From Entamoeba histolytica HM-1:IMSS (taxonomy: Eukaryota > Evosea > Mastigamoebida > Endamoebidae), in NCBI RefSeq assembly GCF_000208925.1, contig NW_001914913.1, positions 3,377-67,376 on the forward strand: DNA of 64,000 bases, in the 5' to 3' direction. The notes under the pieces were generated by a model. That model was not told where the DNA came from. It searched no databases and was given only the letters and a program-made list of their open reading frames with translations. Positions 53,501 through 62,393 of this stretch are shown here, one piece after another. Numbering within the stretch: position 1 is the stretch's first letter; every line of letters starts with the position of its first letter. Position numbers and translations under genes: made by a program.

Positions 53501-54907
53501 GAATATGAAAAAACCAAGTTGAATGGATTTGAATTATTGCAGTATTTTTATGAACATTATAAAGAAGAGCTAATGAAAGAGTATGTATTATTTGTTAACT
53601 CATTAATTGCTTATCAGAAAAATGGTTCTGGAAATGGTGAAGAATATAATTTATCTATCGTTAAAATGGTAAGTGAAATTCTCGAAAATTCTTTTGATAT
53701 TACTCTTGGAACTGAATGTATTAAAAGAGTAAATGAAGAAAAAGAACAAGAGACTCATTTAAAACCAATGTATGTTGAAGAATTAACACGTTCTACTGAA
53801 CAATATTTGTTAAAATATTTACCATTATATACATCCCTTGCTGCTAGTGGTACAGGAAAATATCCAACTGTTGCTGAATCTGCTATTATTACAATGAAAA
53901 ATTTATTACTTAAAATGCCTATTGAATTAAGAGATATTATTTTCTATAGGTCATTATATCGTTGTTTAAGTACAGATTTACCTTCTAACTCACCAAAAGT
54001 ATTAAGTGTTTTATATGATTGTTGTTTAGAATTACCCCTAAATTTAATTCTTCCAGTCCTTTATTTTGCTTTCAATAACATGCTAAATCATGAGAAAGTA
54101 TGGGACCAAACACTTACTTTCTTAAAGAAGTTTATTTTACATGAAAAATTTGATGAAGTTTATGATCAATATCTTCAAATTCAATCAATTTACTTTGATA
54201 GTGTGGTTAATGCCATAAAAGGAATCACTTCTGCTTCTATAACTAAAACACAACGTCCTAAACCAGGTAAGAGATGTGAATGTTGTAAATGTCATAAAGA
54301 TGGTATTACTGCATTTATGTTAAGATGTCCAGGATGTTTACAAATGTATTATTGTGAAGGATGCAATGAAAATAATCATACGCTTCAATGTATTAGAAAG
54401 TGGAAGTCATGGAAGATTACTGAGCTTGGACTTACTTCTGTTTCATGTAAAGGTTTAAGCCAATACATCACAACTATAAAAGGATTAAAAGATGATGCCA
54501 AGATGTTGAAACAATATGAACAACAAAGAAAAGCATTATTTACAGCTATAGAACAACTACCATTAGAAATTATTACTGAATATTATGAAAGTATTATGAC
54601 TATTACATTTGATAGTCATATCACCACTGTAGATCAATTGCATGATCTAGACATTCAATATTTAATTGAAGAAATGAATAAAATGATTAAGTACTATAAT
54701 GAGAATGGATTTGCTATGTGTAATTCTAAACAGCTTATTATTCATTCATTGGAACAAATTATGGTATTATCTGATAAACATTTCTTAGAAATAATAAAAG
54801 GCGTTCAAGCAGATTTAGTACAATTAATTGCATCAGATGACAGTGATGTTCGTAAGTGTATTATCAAAATAATACAAAGAATACAAACGCTAGTTTTAAT
54901 TCCATGA
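50570..54907 (+). CDS. Sec7-domain Arf guanine nucleotide exchange factor (BIG/Sec7-like) with C-terminal MYND-like finger
   Basis: 1,445 residues, mostly helical. The N-terminal 430 residues are a DCB-HUS-like armadillo region. The Sec7 domain spans about 445-640 and keeps the catalytic glutamate E533 in MGGEGQVVERVIGAFSARYC, with ETHNPSAK as the hydrophobic groove motif. HDS-type helices follow. Near the end (about 1236-1275) is a zinc-binding cluster with C-x-x-C, RC-x-x-C, YYCEGC and H-x-x-x-C spacing, like a MYND finger. BIG proteins load GTP onto Arf at the trans-Golgi. A MYND-like finger on an ArfGEF is unusual. GAACTC at 50535-50540 lies upstream. Confidence 0.85.
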   Translation: MSQSHIFLIKSIQEICQCVQKKQNKLLELCGILKHQIKSNSYGDELMTGKQDLISPILEITEESFNARNLQMCCKAIDLIDKLLLYQAIKHVEITYKNQSVDVLVVLINMLSSMFKYNGNITNLYVAKCLTTIVDKFSSTLNAPFIIEVFKIIYDMYIITPSIDTNNGAYQMCIGRIVDIILSKMGQKSEVNGELLKGNIQQGISLFTCLCQYATTNWSERTLNINAYNQFIQSITHEAKSQLNQKSKQSIFMLLQSYLEKYPESLISFEFITSKFVADLTDVILSNATEYTKQITLSTIKLLKISIIRFRKFMRINLGIIFTKVINQILGSKVIEHQRMVLELLKEILKTDGFCIELFVNYDCDESSPNVFEDMTNGIVLSLKIPSLSSLALDVLYIIYVTLVNATEKWEENLHSLIKEEDPVIPLSSIDIVQLKEKKKIISDGLLLFEKSPKKGVEFFIEKELCTSSAQSIVHFLHHLNGLNRKAFGEYLGGAGELNKECLTELLKMIDMKDVEIDEALRLMFDTFVMGGEGQVVERVIGAFSARYCECNPTGYGGITQDELYQLAMSIICLATETHNPSAKIKAFDTFEKFKDVVTTEKGFNIKMDDQPLKGIFERVVATPFAIVQKDESSKKTFFLQDQGKYQIEKSHEVVREIHIFIYKNLCKEVMEYCFVNNDNQIMTKGVMILQSAVHLSSIFFLEEALEYLIQIMRSLACIDQPQFIEERHLMVIRGLLSIPHNDGEFLLVGWTPFLRCLFEIERLRQIASGWGEQSINVDQIQGPFSFPIEYEFGKRPHHESLHPSVVITEIEISEINEVFYESGSLGHRAAKAFFRSLCEIILEQIDQRSPGLFAFQALVVAASSNKQRSENHWAPFWDSLNSLFKKCCMHPNDIVSMGAIDCLRQLITMFSDMKEENCQNQERALEPFVRVIADHPIIVVKELVIACLKRLIGNVNWLNNIKSGWKVLIQCVRFAAEYEKTKLNGFELLQYFYEHYKEELMKEYVLFVNSLIAYQKNGSGNGEEYNLSIVKMVSEILENSFDITLGTECIKRVNEEKEQETHLKPMYVEELTRSTEQYLLKYLPLYTSLAASGTGKYPTVAESAIITMKNLLLKMPIELRDIIFYRSLYRCLSTDLPSNSPKVLSVLYDCCLELPLNLILPVLYFAFNNMLNHEKVWDQTLTFLKKFILHEKFDEVYDQYLQIQSIYFDSVVNAIKGITSASITKTQRPKPGKRCECCKCHKDGITAFMLRCPGCLQMYYCEGCNENNHTLQCIRKWKSWKITELGLTSVSCKGLSQYITTIKGLKDDAKMLKQYEQQRKALFTAIEQLPLEIITEYYESIMTITFDSHITTVDQLHDLDIQYLIEEMNKMIKYYNENGFAMCNSKQLIIHSLEQIMVLSDKHFLEIIKGVQADLVQLIASDDSDVRKCIIKIIQRIQTLVLIP

Positions 54908-54989
54908 ATTGAATCATTAGAATAACATTTTATTAATTTTTGTTATTTAAAAAGAGAAAAACTAAGAAAGATGAACTAATAAAGTTGAA

Positions 54990-55604
54990 ATGGCATTACC
55001 TCCTTCACGTGCAAATCCTGCTGTAATTCAATTTGCTTCAAAACAATCTATCCCACAACAACCAAAACAAATTATTGCACCTTCATTAATTAAACGTAAT
55101 CCAACTCAACCAGTACTCAAACCTCTTGTTCAAAATGGAAATACATCAACAGCAGAAGAGGGAATAATAATGAAAAATAGTTATATTCTTCAACCAAATA
55201 GAATTATTGGATCTGATTTTCTTACTCGACCAATTCTTTTACAATTATTAAGAAAAGTTTTATACACAGAAAATCCTGATCAGCCATTATTTTTAGGAGA
55301 AGGTGTAAGTGAAATTATGTCAAGTACCGCATATGAGAAATTATGGTATATTATTACACGAATTGGAAAAGCAGCAGAAACAAGAATATCCCCAGGAGAG
55401 GGGTTAAAAGTTAATTATTTACAAACAAATACAGATGAAATAAGAAAAGAATTAAATGTAAAAGATGAAAAAAAACCAAAAGAGATTCATAGAGATGGCA
55501 AACGGATAAGAATATCAATGACTGATGTAATGTTTTGTAAAAAGTTTTTACCAGAAAGAAGTCTTCATAGATATGAAACAAAAAAATATAAATCAGGTAA
55601 ATGA
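54990..55604 (+). CDS. TAF4-like TFIID subunit (tentative)
   Basis: 204 residues. A disordered Pro/Gln/Lys-rich N-terminus (1-75) precedes a helical part (about 80-135) with VSEIMSSTAYEKLWYIITRI, like the TAF4 histone-fold and C-terminal helix. RISMTDVMFCKKFLPERSLHRYETKK near the end resembles TAF4's last conserved block. TAF4 pairs with TAF12 in TFIID. The match is by pattern only and other histone-fold subunits remain possible. GAACTA at 54973-54978 is 17 nt from the ATG. The gene ends 16 nt from the convergent VPS13 stop. Confidence 0.5.
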   Translation: MALPPSRANPAVIQFASKQSIPQQPKQIIAPSLIKRNPTQPVLKPLVQNGNTSTAEEGIIMKNSYILQPNRIIGSDFLTRPILLQLLRKVLYTENPDQPLFLGEGVSEIMSSTAYEKLWYIITRIGKAAETRISPGEGLKVNYLQTNTDEIRKELNVKDEKKPKEIHRDGKRIRISMTDVMFCKKFLPERSLHRYETKKYKSGK

Positions 55605-55620
55605 TTGTTTAAATTATAAT

Positions 55621-58600
55621 TTATTTTGGTAATTGAATTTGTTGAGATGTTTTGATTATCATATCAGCAATATTTAATAATGATGTTAAATTTTGTGGTG
55701 TTGTACAAATATCAATAACTTTACAATCGGCATCAATCCCTACATCAGTATATCCATCATCTGCATCAATTACTTCAATTTCCATTGTTACACCTTCACA
55801 TTTTACAACCTCATCTTTATCTATATTCACTTTAGTATTACTTAAATTACCAATTATTTCTAGCTTATTTAATGTTCCTGGTTTATCAGTAATAGTCACA
55901 ATACCTAATTGTGCTGTTACTTCTCCAATATCAATTTTTGGAGCTTCAATAACAAAATTTAATCTTATTTTACGAGATACAGTTGCAGTTTGTTCAATAA
56001 ATTGAACTGTTTTACCTTTTAAAGCAGAAAGAATCTTCACAAGTTGTTCATAATATTGTGCACCCCTAATAATAACTTTGTCATAAAAAATGATATGAAT
56101 TTGAGATAGATTACCCTTAAACATTGATAATTCATTTCGTTTTTCATAAATATATTCAAACGTTCCCATCTCTTTTTCATCAGAAATAGAAATAATTACT
56201 TTATCATCTGACACAGCTTTTAATGTACCTATCTTTAAAAATACGTTAGTGTCTTCTCTAAATCGTTTCATTTCAATACTACTTTTTAATAATGAAACTA
56301 TCATAAAATCTCCTTGTTTATCATTCAAATGGAAATTAATTTCATTCATTAAAAATTTAAATACAAATGCTCGTTCTGGTTGTATTTTAGTAGTTTCAAC
56401 AACTTCAGCAAAGCCACTTTCAGTAATAAGATATTTATTTTCAACAGAGAAGAATTTAATTAATTTTAATAATGTTTCTTGAGTTAATCGAATATGAGAA
56501 GAATGACCAAATGAAAGTGTTATTATTTTTTCTTTTTCAGCAGTTTCAAATGAAAAATTCATAAAATTATCAATCTTTTTTTGTCCTTCAACCCAGAAAA
56601 GTAGTTCATCTTTATTTAAATGATCAATAAAACTACCACTTTTAATTTCTACAGTATGTAATGAACAATCATGAGGTAAACTTAAATATTTATATTTTAA
56701 TTCATCAAATTTCATAATTCCAATTTGTTCTTCTTCATTGACATTAACTTCTACACTACCAATATCAGCTGTAAAAATACGACTTCTAATATCTGATAAT
56801 TCTTGTTGATTTGGAGATACTACAGGATGATATTTGATTAAGTCTTGATGTTTACTTAATTCTCCTAAATTAATCATAATTAACCCAACAATCTCTCTAT
56901 ACCTTTCTTTAGTTAAATTAATATATCCAGAAGGAATTGATAATGAAATATCCCATGCAGGAAAATCAACAGCAACATTCTTTTCATCTGGAAAAGTAAA
57001 ATTAAAAGTAACTTCTTTTGCTGAAACATTTTCATCAAAATAAATATCATATAAAGTAAGACTTTTAGTTGATTGTTGATTTTGAATCCATGTACTTCTT
57101 ACTTGTAATTGTTTTGCTATTAATTTTATACCATCTTCAATATATGAAGCAACTGGAATACATAATGAAACATTTGTAATATCTGTCTCTAACTTCAGTC
57201 GATCATATGAATGAGATGGTTCATTTGAAGGAAATACCCTTACACTACAAATATGAAGAAAGTCTTGAAGCCAACTATATAATTGTTGAATAAAAATATT
57301 TAAATATGTACAAGTCATTTGATCAGTTTTAATAGATAAATAATGTCTATAGTCTTGTTGAATTGCTTTTTGAGTAATGGCATGAGTATATAAAATGTCA
57401 ATTGGAGTATCTACTGTTTGAATAACCATTGAATGAATTTTACCTGAGATAGTTTCATCTTTAGCAAAAACTCTTTTTAATGACCCTTTAACAGTTATGT
57501 CAACTTCAGGATTATTGTTATCTATTAATATATCAAATGATCCACCAACAGCACTTCCTGATGCTAACAAACTTCCATGGTTTCTAACTACTAATCCAAT
57601 TGAAGTAAAAACAAAAGAAACTTGTACTACTTTACTTTGAGTTTTCTTTTGAGGAATACTAACAACAGTTTGTTGTTCATGATCATTATATAAGAAATGA
57701 AGAATATGGTCAAGATGAGGAAGATCAAAATAAATCATTGATTGTGCAGCAAATAATGTTATTGTTATTGGTTTATCACTTTCATTTGTCATATGAAGGC
57801 TAACAAGTGATTCATTTGTCTGTTTTTTACTGAAAAATGTCATATTGTCATTGTCAATAACAATAACATCTCCAAAACTTATATCAGCACTTGACTTTTT
57901 ATCTTTTATAATAGAAGTCATTGTTAATTGTTTAGCTGAAACATTAAAAATTGGTTCATTCTCTGTTAAAGAAATAAATGCAGTAGCTTCAGGAATTGAA
58001 ACAGTTAATTTTAATTTAATAAAATCTTCAGGGATTTGTATAACAGCATCATCTCCAATATCAGTTAAATCATCTTCTTGTTGTAATAAATCTCTAATAG
58101 CTTCATGCTCTGTTTTTGGTTTTGGTTTTTGATTTTTAAACATTAACCGAATAGCTCTCATTTGTTCAGAAGAAATATGAAGTTTTGTTGTATCAAGTAA
58201 ACAATCAACAATAATTCCAGGACTAAATTCATTTAATTTTTCTTTCATTTCTTTCCATGACAATAAAGCTTTTTGTATATCAAATGACATTTGAGTTTTC
58301 TCAAGAAGAATTTCTGATTTAGAATCAGTAATCATTTTGCAATTAATTTCATTAATTGTTAATTTATATGAATCATATATTCCATTTCTTTCATTTGTTA
58401 ACATTTTAACAATTCCTAAATCAATATGAAGTTCATTATTATCAGAATGAATAATAATATAAGGTGCATGAATCATTGCTGATATAACAACCCGAATATG
58501 TTCATCTAATATACTTTTTAAATTCATAGAAGGTAATTTAACACCAATTTGACCATATGATTCAACAACATCTAATGATCTAAATACATTCATTAATTCT

Positions 58601-60213
58601 TCAGCCATATTTTTATTATAAACAATATTTGTAGGTTCTAAATGAACATCTAATGAAAAATCACTATCAATTTTTTCTTCTTCTTTTTCACTTGTTAATT
58701 TAATATGTAATAAATTTTTTTCATTGTTTATAGCTGAAAATATATATGGGTATTTATTATCTTTATTACTCTTAACTTTAGCATCATTAAGATCAATATT
58801 AGCAGTAAATCCAATAGTTTTCTTAACAACAGAACAATTCAATGAACTAATTTCTACTTCTACAAATGCCTCATTTAAATCACTTCCAAATAAATCAATA
58901 ATAAATTGTTTTGTTTCAAATGAAAAATCAACTTGTTTTAATTTTTTTGTGTCAGTTACTTTTTCTTCTTTATTATCATCTCCAAGAAATGAATGAATAT
59001 CTTCTGTTAATTGTGAATTGACAACATTAGAATATCCCATCCAACTCCATATTCCACTACTATTACTTTTTGCTTCATCAACTTCAGATTTCGCAAAGTT
59101 TCTTAAATAAATTATCTCTTTTACACTAAGCTCTTCTTCTAATTCATTAAATCGTTCTTTATCACCACTAACTGTAGTTTCACTAAGTACTCTAGTATAT
59201 ATATCTGTATATTCCTGACGTAATGCTCTTCTTTTTCTTTTATATTCATTACTTTCTTTATAATTTTTTTTCTTAACTTCAATTAATAAACTATCAAATG
59301 CAAATTTCCACCATTTCTTTGGTACCTGTTCAACTCCCTCTTCTGGTTTTTTAACATTCCTTCCAACTTGAGAACATTTTCCTTCAAATAATTTTTGTTG
59401 TTGCATTAAACTTTTCACATCAATCATTACTCCTTGTGATATTCCAACCTTTAACATTTCTAAAATAATTTGACTTGTAACTGGATATGAATCATCTTTA
59501 TCTGATAAAATCAACCTCATTTTTGTTGTAAGATCATCTACAATATATTCTTTTTTTACGTTTGTATTCCATTTATCTTCTTTTGTTTGTGAATGATAAA
59601 TTCTCATTTTAATAATCTCAGCAATCTTAAAATGATCTCCTTGATTCTCCACTACAAAAGCTGGATTCCACTGACTATCCGTAGAATATAATTTAATTGA
59701 ATCAATAACTGAACCAATAGCATATTTTGTATTAATCCATCCATTAACCCCCTCATATCTAATATGAATATTTGTAATATCAATTTGCATATTATTGATA
59801 ACTTTTGTTATTATTCTTTGTGTTAAAGTTGTTTTATCAGAAGTAATTTCATAATTTCTTAATTGTCGTTGTTTAGACTCTTGCTCTTCTTTTTTTAATT
59901 GCTCAGAAATAACAGATGGATCTACATCATAATCGGTGGTACAAACTAACTCAATGTCATTAATTTCAACTACAACAGGTTGTGAGTCTAGTTTATTCCA
60001 AGGAAAACGTAAAGACATTTTGCCAATTCTTCCAGATATAACTTTTAATGGAACTCCAACTAAAAATCCATCAAATGCACTTTCATTAATTATAAGATTT
60101 TCTAACGTAACGTCACCATTCCATAATGAAATACGAAGATTTTCTGCATTAAGTCCACTTATATATTTACCAAAATATCGAGTAAGTACTTCAGATACGA
60201 TATTCTCAAACAT
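55621..60213 (-). CDS. VPS13-family bridge lipid-transfer protein (short form)
   Basis: 1,530 residues. The N-terminal chorein domain is clear (FENIVSEVLTRYFGKYISGL, then LENLIINESAFDG and IGKMSLRFPWNKL). A long strand-rich body follows, as expected for the hydrophobic groove that carries phospholipids between organelles. VPS13 proteins are usually above 3,000 residues and end in WD40-like and PH domains; here the body is about half as long and those ends are absent or unrecognisable. A short VPS13 may bridge narrower contacts. No intron is needed. Confidence 0.85.
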   Translation of the reverse strand: MFENIVSEVLTRYFGKYISGLNAENLRISLWNGDVTLENLIINESAFDGFLVGVPLKVISGRIGKMSLRFPWNKLDSQPVVVEINDIELVCTTDYDVDPSVISEQLKKEEQESKQRQLRNYEITSDKTTLTQRIITKVINNMQIDITNIHIRYEGVNGWINTKYAIGSVIDSIKLYSTDSQWNPAFVVENQGDHFKIAEIIKMRIYHSQTKEDKWNTNVKKEYIVDDLTTKMRLILSDKDDSYPVTSQIILEMLKVGISQGVMIDVKSLMQQQKLFEGKCSQVGRNVKKPEEGVEQVPKKWWKFAFDSLLIEVKKKNYKESNEYKRKRRALRQEYTDIYTRVLSETTVSGDKERFNELEEELSVKEIIYLRNFAKSEVDEAKSNSSGIWSWMGYSNVVNSQLTEDIHSFLGDDNKEEKVTDTKKLKQVDFSFETKQFIIDLFGSDLNEAFVEVEISSLNCSVVKKTIGFTANIDLNDAKVKSNKDNKYPYIFSAINNEKNLLHIKLTSEKEEEKIDSDFSLDVHLEPTNIVYNKNMAEELMNVFRSLDVVESYGQIGVKLPSMNLKSILDEHIRVVISAMIHAPYIIIHSDNNELHIDLGIVKMLTNERNGIYDSYKLTINEINCKMITDSKSEILLEKTQMSFDIQKALLSWKEMKEKLNEFSPGIIVDCLLDTTKLHISSEQMRAIRLMFKNQKPKPKTEHEAIRDLLQQEDDLTDIGDDAVIQIPEDFIKLKLTVSIPEATAFISLTENEPIFNVSAKQLTMTSIIKDKKSSADISFGDVIVIDNDNMTFFSKKQTNESLVSLHMTNESDKPITITLFAAQSMIYFDLPHLDHILHFLYNDHEQQTVVSIPQKKTQSKVVQVSFVFTSIGLVVRNHGSLLASGSAVGGSFDILIDNNNPEVDITVKGSLKRVFAKDETISGKIHSMVIQTVDTPIDILYTHAITQKAIQQDYRHYLSIKTDQMTCTYLNIFIQQLYSWLQDFLHICSVRVFPSNEPSHSYDRLKLETDITNVSLCIPVASYIEDGIKLIAKQLQVRSTWIQNQQSTKSLTLYDIYFDENVSAKEVTFNFTFPDEKNVAVDFPAWDISLSIPSGYINLTKERYREIVGLIMINLGELSKHQDLIKYHPVVSPNQQELSDIRSRIFTADIGSVEVNVNEEEQIGIMKFDELKYKYLSLPHDCSLHTVEIKSGSFIDHLNKDELLFWVEGQKKIDNFMNFSFETAEKEKIITLSFGHSSHIRLTQETLLKLIKFFSVENKYLITESGFAEVVETTKIQPERAFVFKFLMNEINFHLNDKQGDFMIVSLLKSSIEMKRFREDTNVFLKIGTLKAVSDDKVIISISDEKEMGTFEYIYEKRNELSMFKGNLSQIHIIFYDKVIIRGAQYYEQLVKILSALKGKTVQFIEQTATVSRKIRLNFVIEAPKIDIGEVTAQLGIVTITDKPGTLNKLEIIGNLSNTKVNIDKDEVVKCEGVTMEIEVIDADDGYTDVGIDADCKVIDICTTPQNLTSLLNIADMIIKTSQQIQLPK

Positions 60214-60368
60214 ATAACAATGTTTTTGTATTTTAAAGTTCTTTATACTATTTGAAGAAAAAAAAACAAAAAAAAAATATTATTCCAAAGGAAAATGTTC
60301 AAAATATATAATCATCAAAAAAGAAATAACCCTTTCAATCTTATAATCATTTACTCACTTTTGTTTAT

Positions 60369-61127
60369 ATGAATCTCTTAAAATCTCTTGACGTTTTTCT
60401 TACTACTTACCATAACTATTTTCCTATTGCCCGTTCTATTACTCGTACTTTATTATTAATTTTACCAAAATCAACACAAATCCCTGAACATTTAATTTCA
60501 ACTATTCTTGAATTACTCGAAATCCATCATGTTATTATTTCTTCTCCACCCACTTTTCCTTTACGTTCATTAGCATTAACAAGTGCAATGACTATAATTT
60601 CTCCTTATGTAGAATCATTATTTATTAATACTAAAATGAAATATTTATTCTTATTTCCTATTCAATCCTTACGAGTATATTATTCTATTCAATACTTTCT
60701 TAAAAGTGGTTTTTCTCTTATTCCTTCAACAAACACAATGAAATTACCATTAACAAGTAAACAGTCAATTTCTACTCTTTTAACCTTACAAAGTAAAACT
60801 CTTAGAATTATTTCAGAATTAATACATTCATTCAAACCTATCTTTGTTTTAATAAGTTTCAGTGTATTTGGAGATAACAGTTATGTTCCACTTTTTATTT
60901 CATTTACTTTGTCATGTGCAGAGTTTGTTTGTTTATACAAAAACTCATCAACATTTTCTTCATCAGAACTATCTATTTATCGTCAACGACTAACACGTAT
61001 ATGGGTCTTTTTTATATTTCCTGTGGTAGTGAATGCTTATCGGTGTAATCCAACAATACAACATTTATTAAAAACAAAAATACCAGGAATACATTATATA
61101 TTAAGTTTGTTGTTTTTATTAAATTAA
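60369..61127 (+). CDS. PEX16: PEX16-like peroxisome biogenesis membrane protein
   Basis: 252 residues with several hydrophobic helices and no signal peptide. The pattern agrees with PEX16: an N-terminal helix bundle (TYHNYFPIARSITRTLLLIL), a conserved membrane part, then ELIHSFKPIFVLISFSVFGDN (family form E-x-L-x-x-x-RP) and a C-terminal RQRLTRIWVFFIF block. PEX16 recruits membrane proteins to peroxisomes. Entamoeba has reduced, anaerobic peroxisomes reported to keep a small peroxin set, so the gene would fit. Similarity is weak and judged by eye. Confidence 0.6.
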   Translation: MNLLKSLDVFLTTYHNYFPIARSITRTLLLILPKSTQIPEHLISTILELLEIHHVIISSPPTFPLRSLALTSAMTIISPYVESLFINTKMKYLFLFPIQSLRVYYSIQYFLKSGFSLIPSTNTMKLPLTSKQSISTLLTLQSKTLRIISELIHSFKPIFVLISFSVFGDNSYVPLFISFTLSCAEFVCLYKNSSTFSSSELSIYRQRLTRIWVFFIFPVVVNAYRCNPTIQHLLKTKIPGIHYILSLLFLLN

Positions 61128-61297
61128 AAAGAAAAGAATTAATGGAATAGATATTATCAGCCAGAGTCTTATTGATTCAAATATCTCAACATTGTTGTAA
61201 TTAAAACGTTTTGTATTGTTAAAACTATATTTTAATAATAAAAATATAATAAATTATAGAAAGTAAAAAATAAAAACTTAAAAAAAGATTTAAAAGA

Positions 61298-62305
61298 ATG
61301 ACAAAAGAAGAAATTAAATATATTCTTGGGATTGAAGGAAGTGCTAACAAACTTGGTGTAGGAATTGTTACTTCAAATGGAGAAGTATTAAGTAATTTAA
61401 GAGATAGTTATTATGCTCCTTCAGGACAAGGATTTCTCCCAAGACAATTAGCTGAACATCACCGAAATAATATTTTAAGATTAGTTAAAGAGGCATTAGA
61501 AAAAGCAAAGCTAACACCACAACAAATTTCATTAATTGCTTACACTAAAGGACCAGGAATTGCTGCACCTTTAATGGTATGTGCTGTTGTAGCAAGAACA
61601 CTTTCAATCATATGGAATATTCCTTTAATAGGAGTGAATCATTGTGTTGCCCATATAGAAATGGGTATGTTAGCAACAGGAGCAAAACATCCAGTTTGTT
61701 TATATGTTTCAGGAAGTAATACACAAGTAATTGCATTTTCATTAGGTAAATATAGAATATTTGGAGAAACAATAGATATTGCTGTTGGTAATTGTTTAGA
61801 TCGATTTGCACGAGAAGTTATGTTACCAAATGAACCAGCTCCTGGTTATAATATTGAACAAATGGCAAAAAAAGGAAAGAAATATATAAAATTACCTTAT
61901 GTTGTTAAAGGAATGGATATTTCATTAACTGGATTATTAACTTCAATTGAAACATATATCAATAAACATGAAAGTGTTGAAGATCTTTGTTATTCTCTTC
62001 AAGAAACATTATTTGCTATGTTAGTTGAAGTAACTGAAAGAGCAATGAGTCAATGTAGTGCTAGTGAAGTTCTTGTTGTAGGAGGAGTTGGATGTAATGT
62101 TAGATTACAAAATATGCTTAAAACAATGGCAAATGAAAGAGGAGCAACGTTAGGAGCAATGGATGAAAGGTACTGTATTGACAATGGAGCCATGATTGCA
62201 TGGACAGGATATCTAATGTCTAAGAGTGGTCAGTTTACGCCTATAGAAGATGCAACAGTACATCAAAGATTTAGAACAGATGAAGTTGATGTTACATGGA
62301 GATAA
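61298..62305 (+). CDS. OSGEP: KEOPS subunit Kae1/OSGEP (tRNA N6-threonylcarbamoyladenosine synthase)
   Basis: 335 residues of the ASKHA fold. Metal-binding H115 and H119 lie in [10 protein letters not shown]. The nucleotide motifs are [10 protein letters not shown] near the start, [11 protein letters not shown] and [12 protein letters not shown]. The C-terminal [11 protein letters not shown] carries the last ligand aspartate. It transfers the threonylcarbamoyl group to A37 of ANN-decoding tRNAs. The length fits cytosolic Kae1 rather than the longer mitochondrial Qri7 type. No targeting peptide is visible. Confidence 0.95.
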   Translation: MTKEEIKYILGIEGSANKLGVGIVTSNGEVLSNLRDSYYAPSGQGFLPRQLAEHHRNNILRLVKEALEKAKLTPQQISLIAYTKGPGIAAPLMVCAVVARTLSIIWNIPLIGVNHCVAHIEMGMLATGAKHPVCLYVSGSNTQVIAFSLGKYRIFGETIDIAVGNCLDRFAREVMLPNEPAPGYNIEQMAKKGKKYIKLPYVVKGMDISLTGLLTSIETYINKHESVEDLCYSLQETLFAMLVEVTERAMSQCSASEVLVVGGVGCNVRLQNMLKTMANERGATLGAMDERYCIDNGAMIAWTGYLMSKSGQFTPIEDATVHQRFRTDEVDVTWR

Positions 62306-62393
62306 TTTAAAATAAAACTCTTAAAATAATTTATTTAAAATAATAATAGAAAATGAGAAAATAATAAAAAAACCACCAAAAATTAAATGAAGA

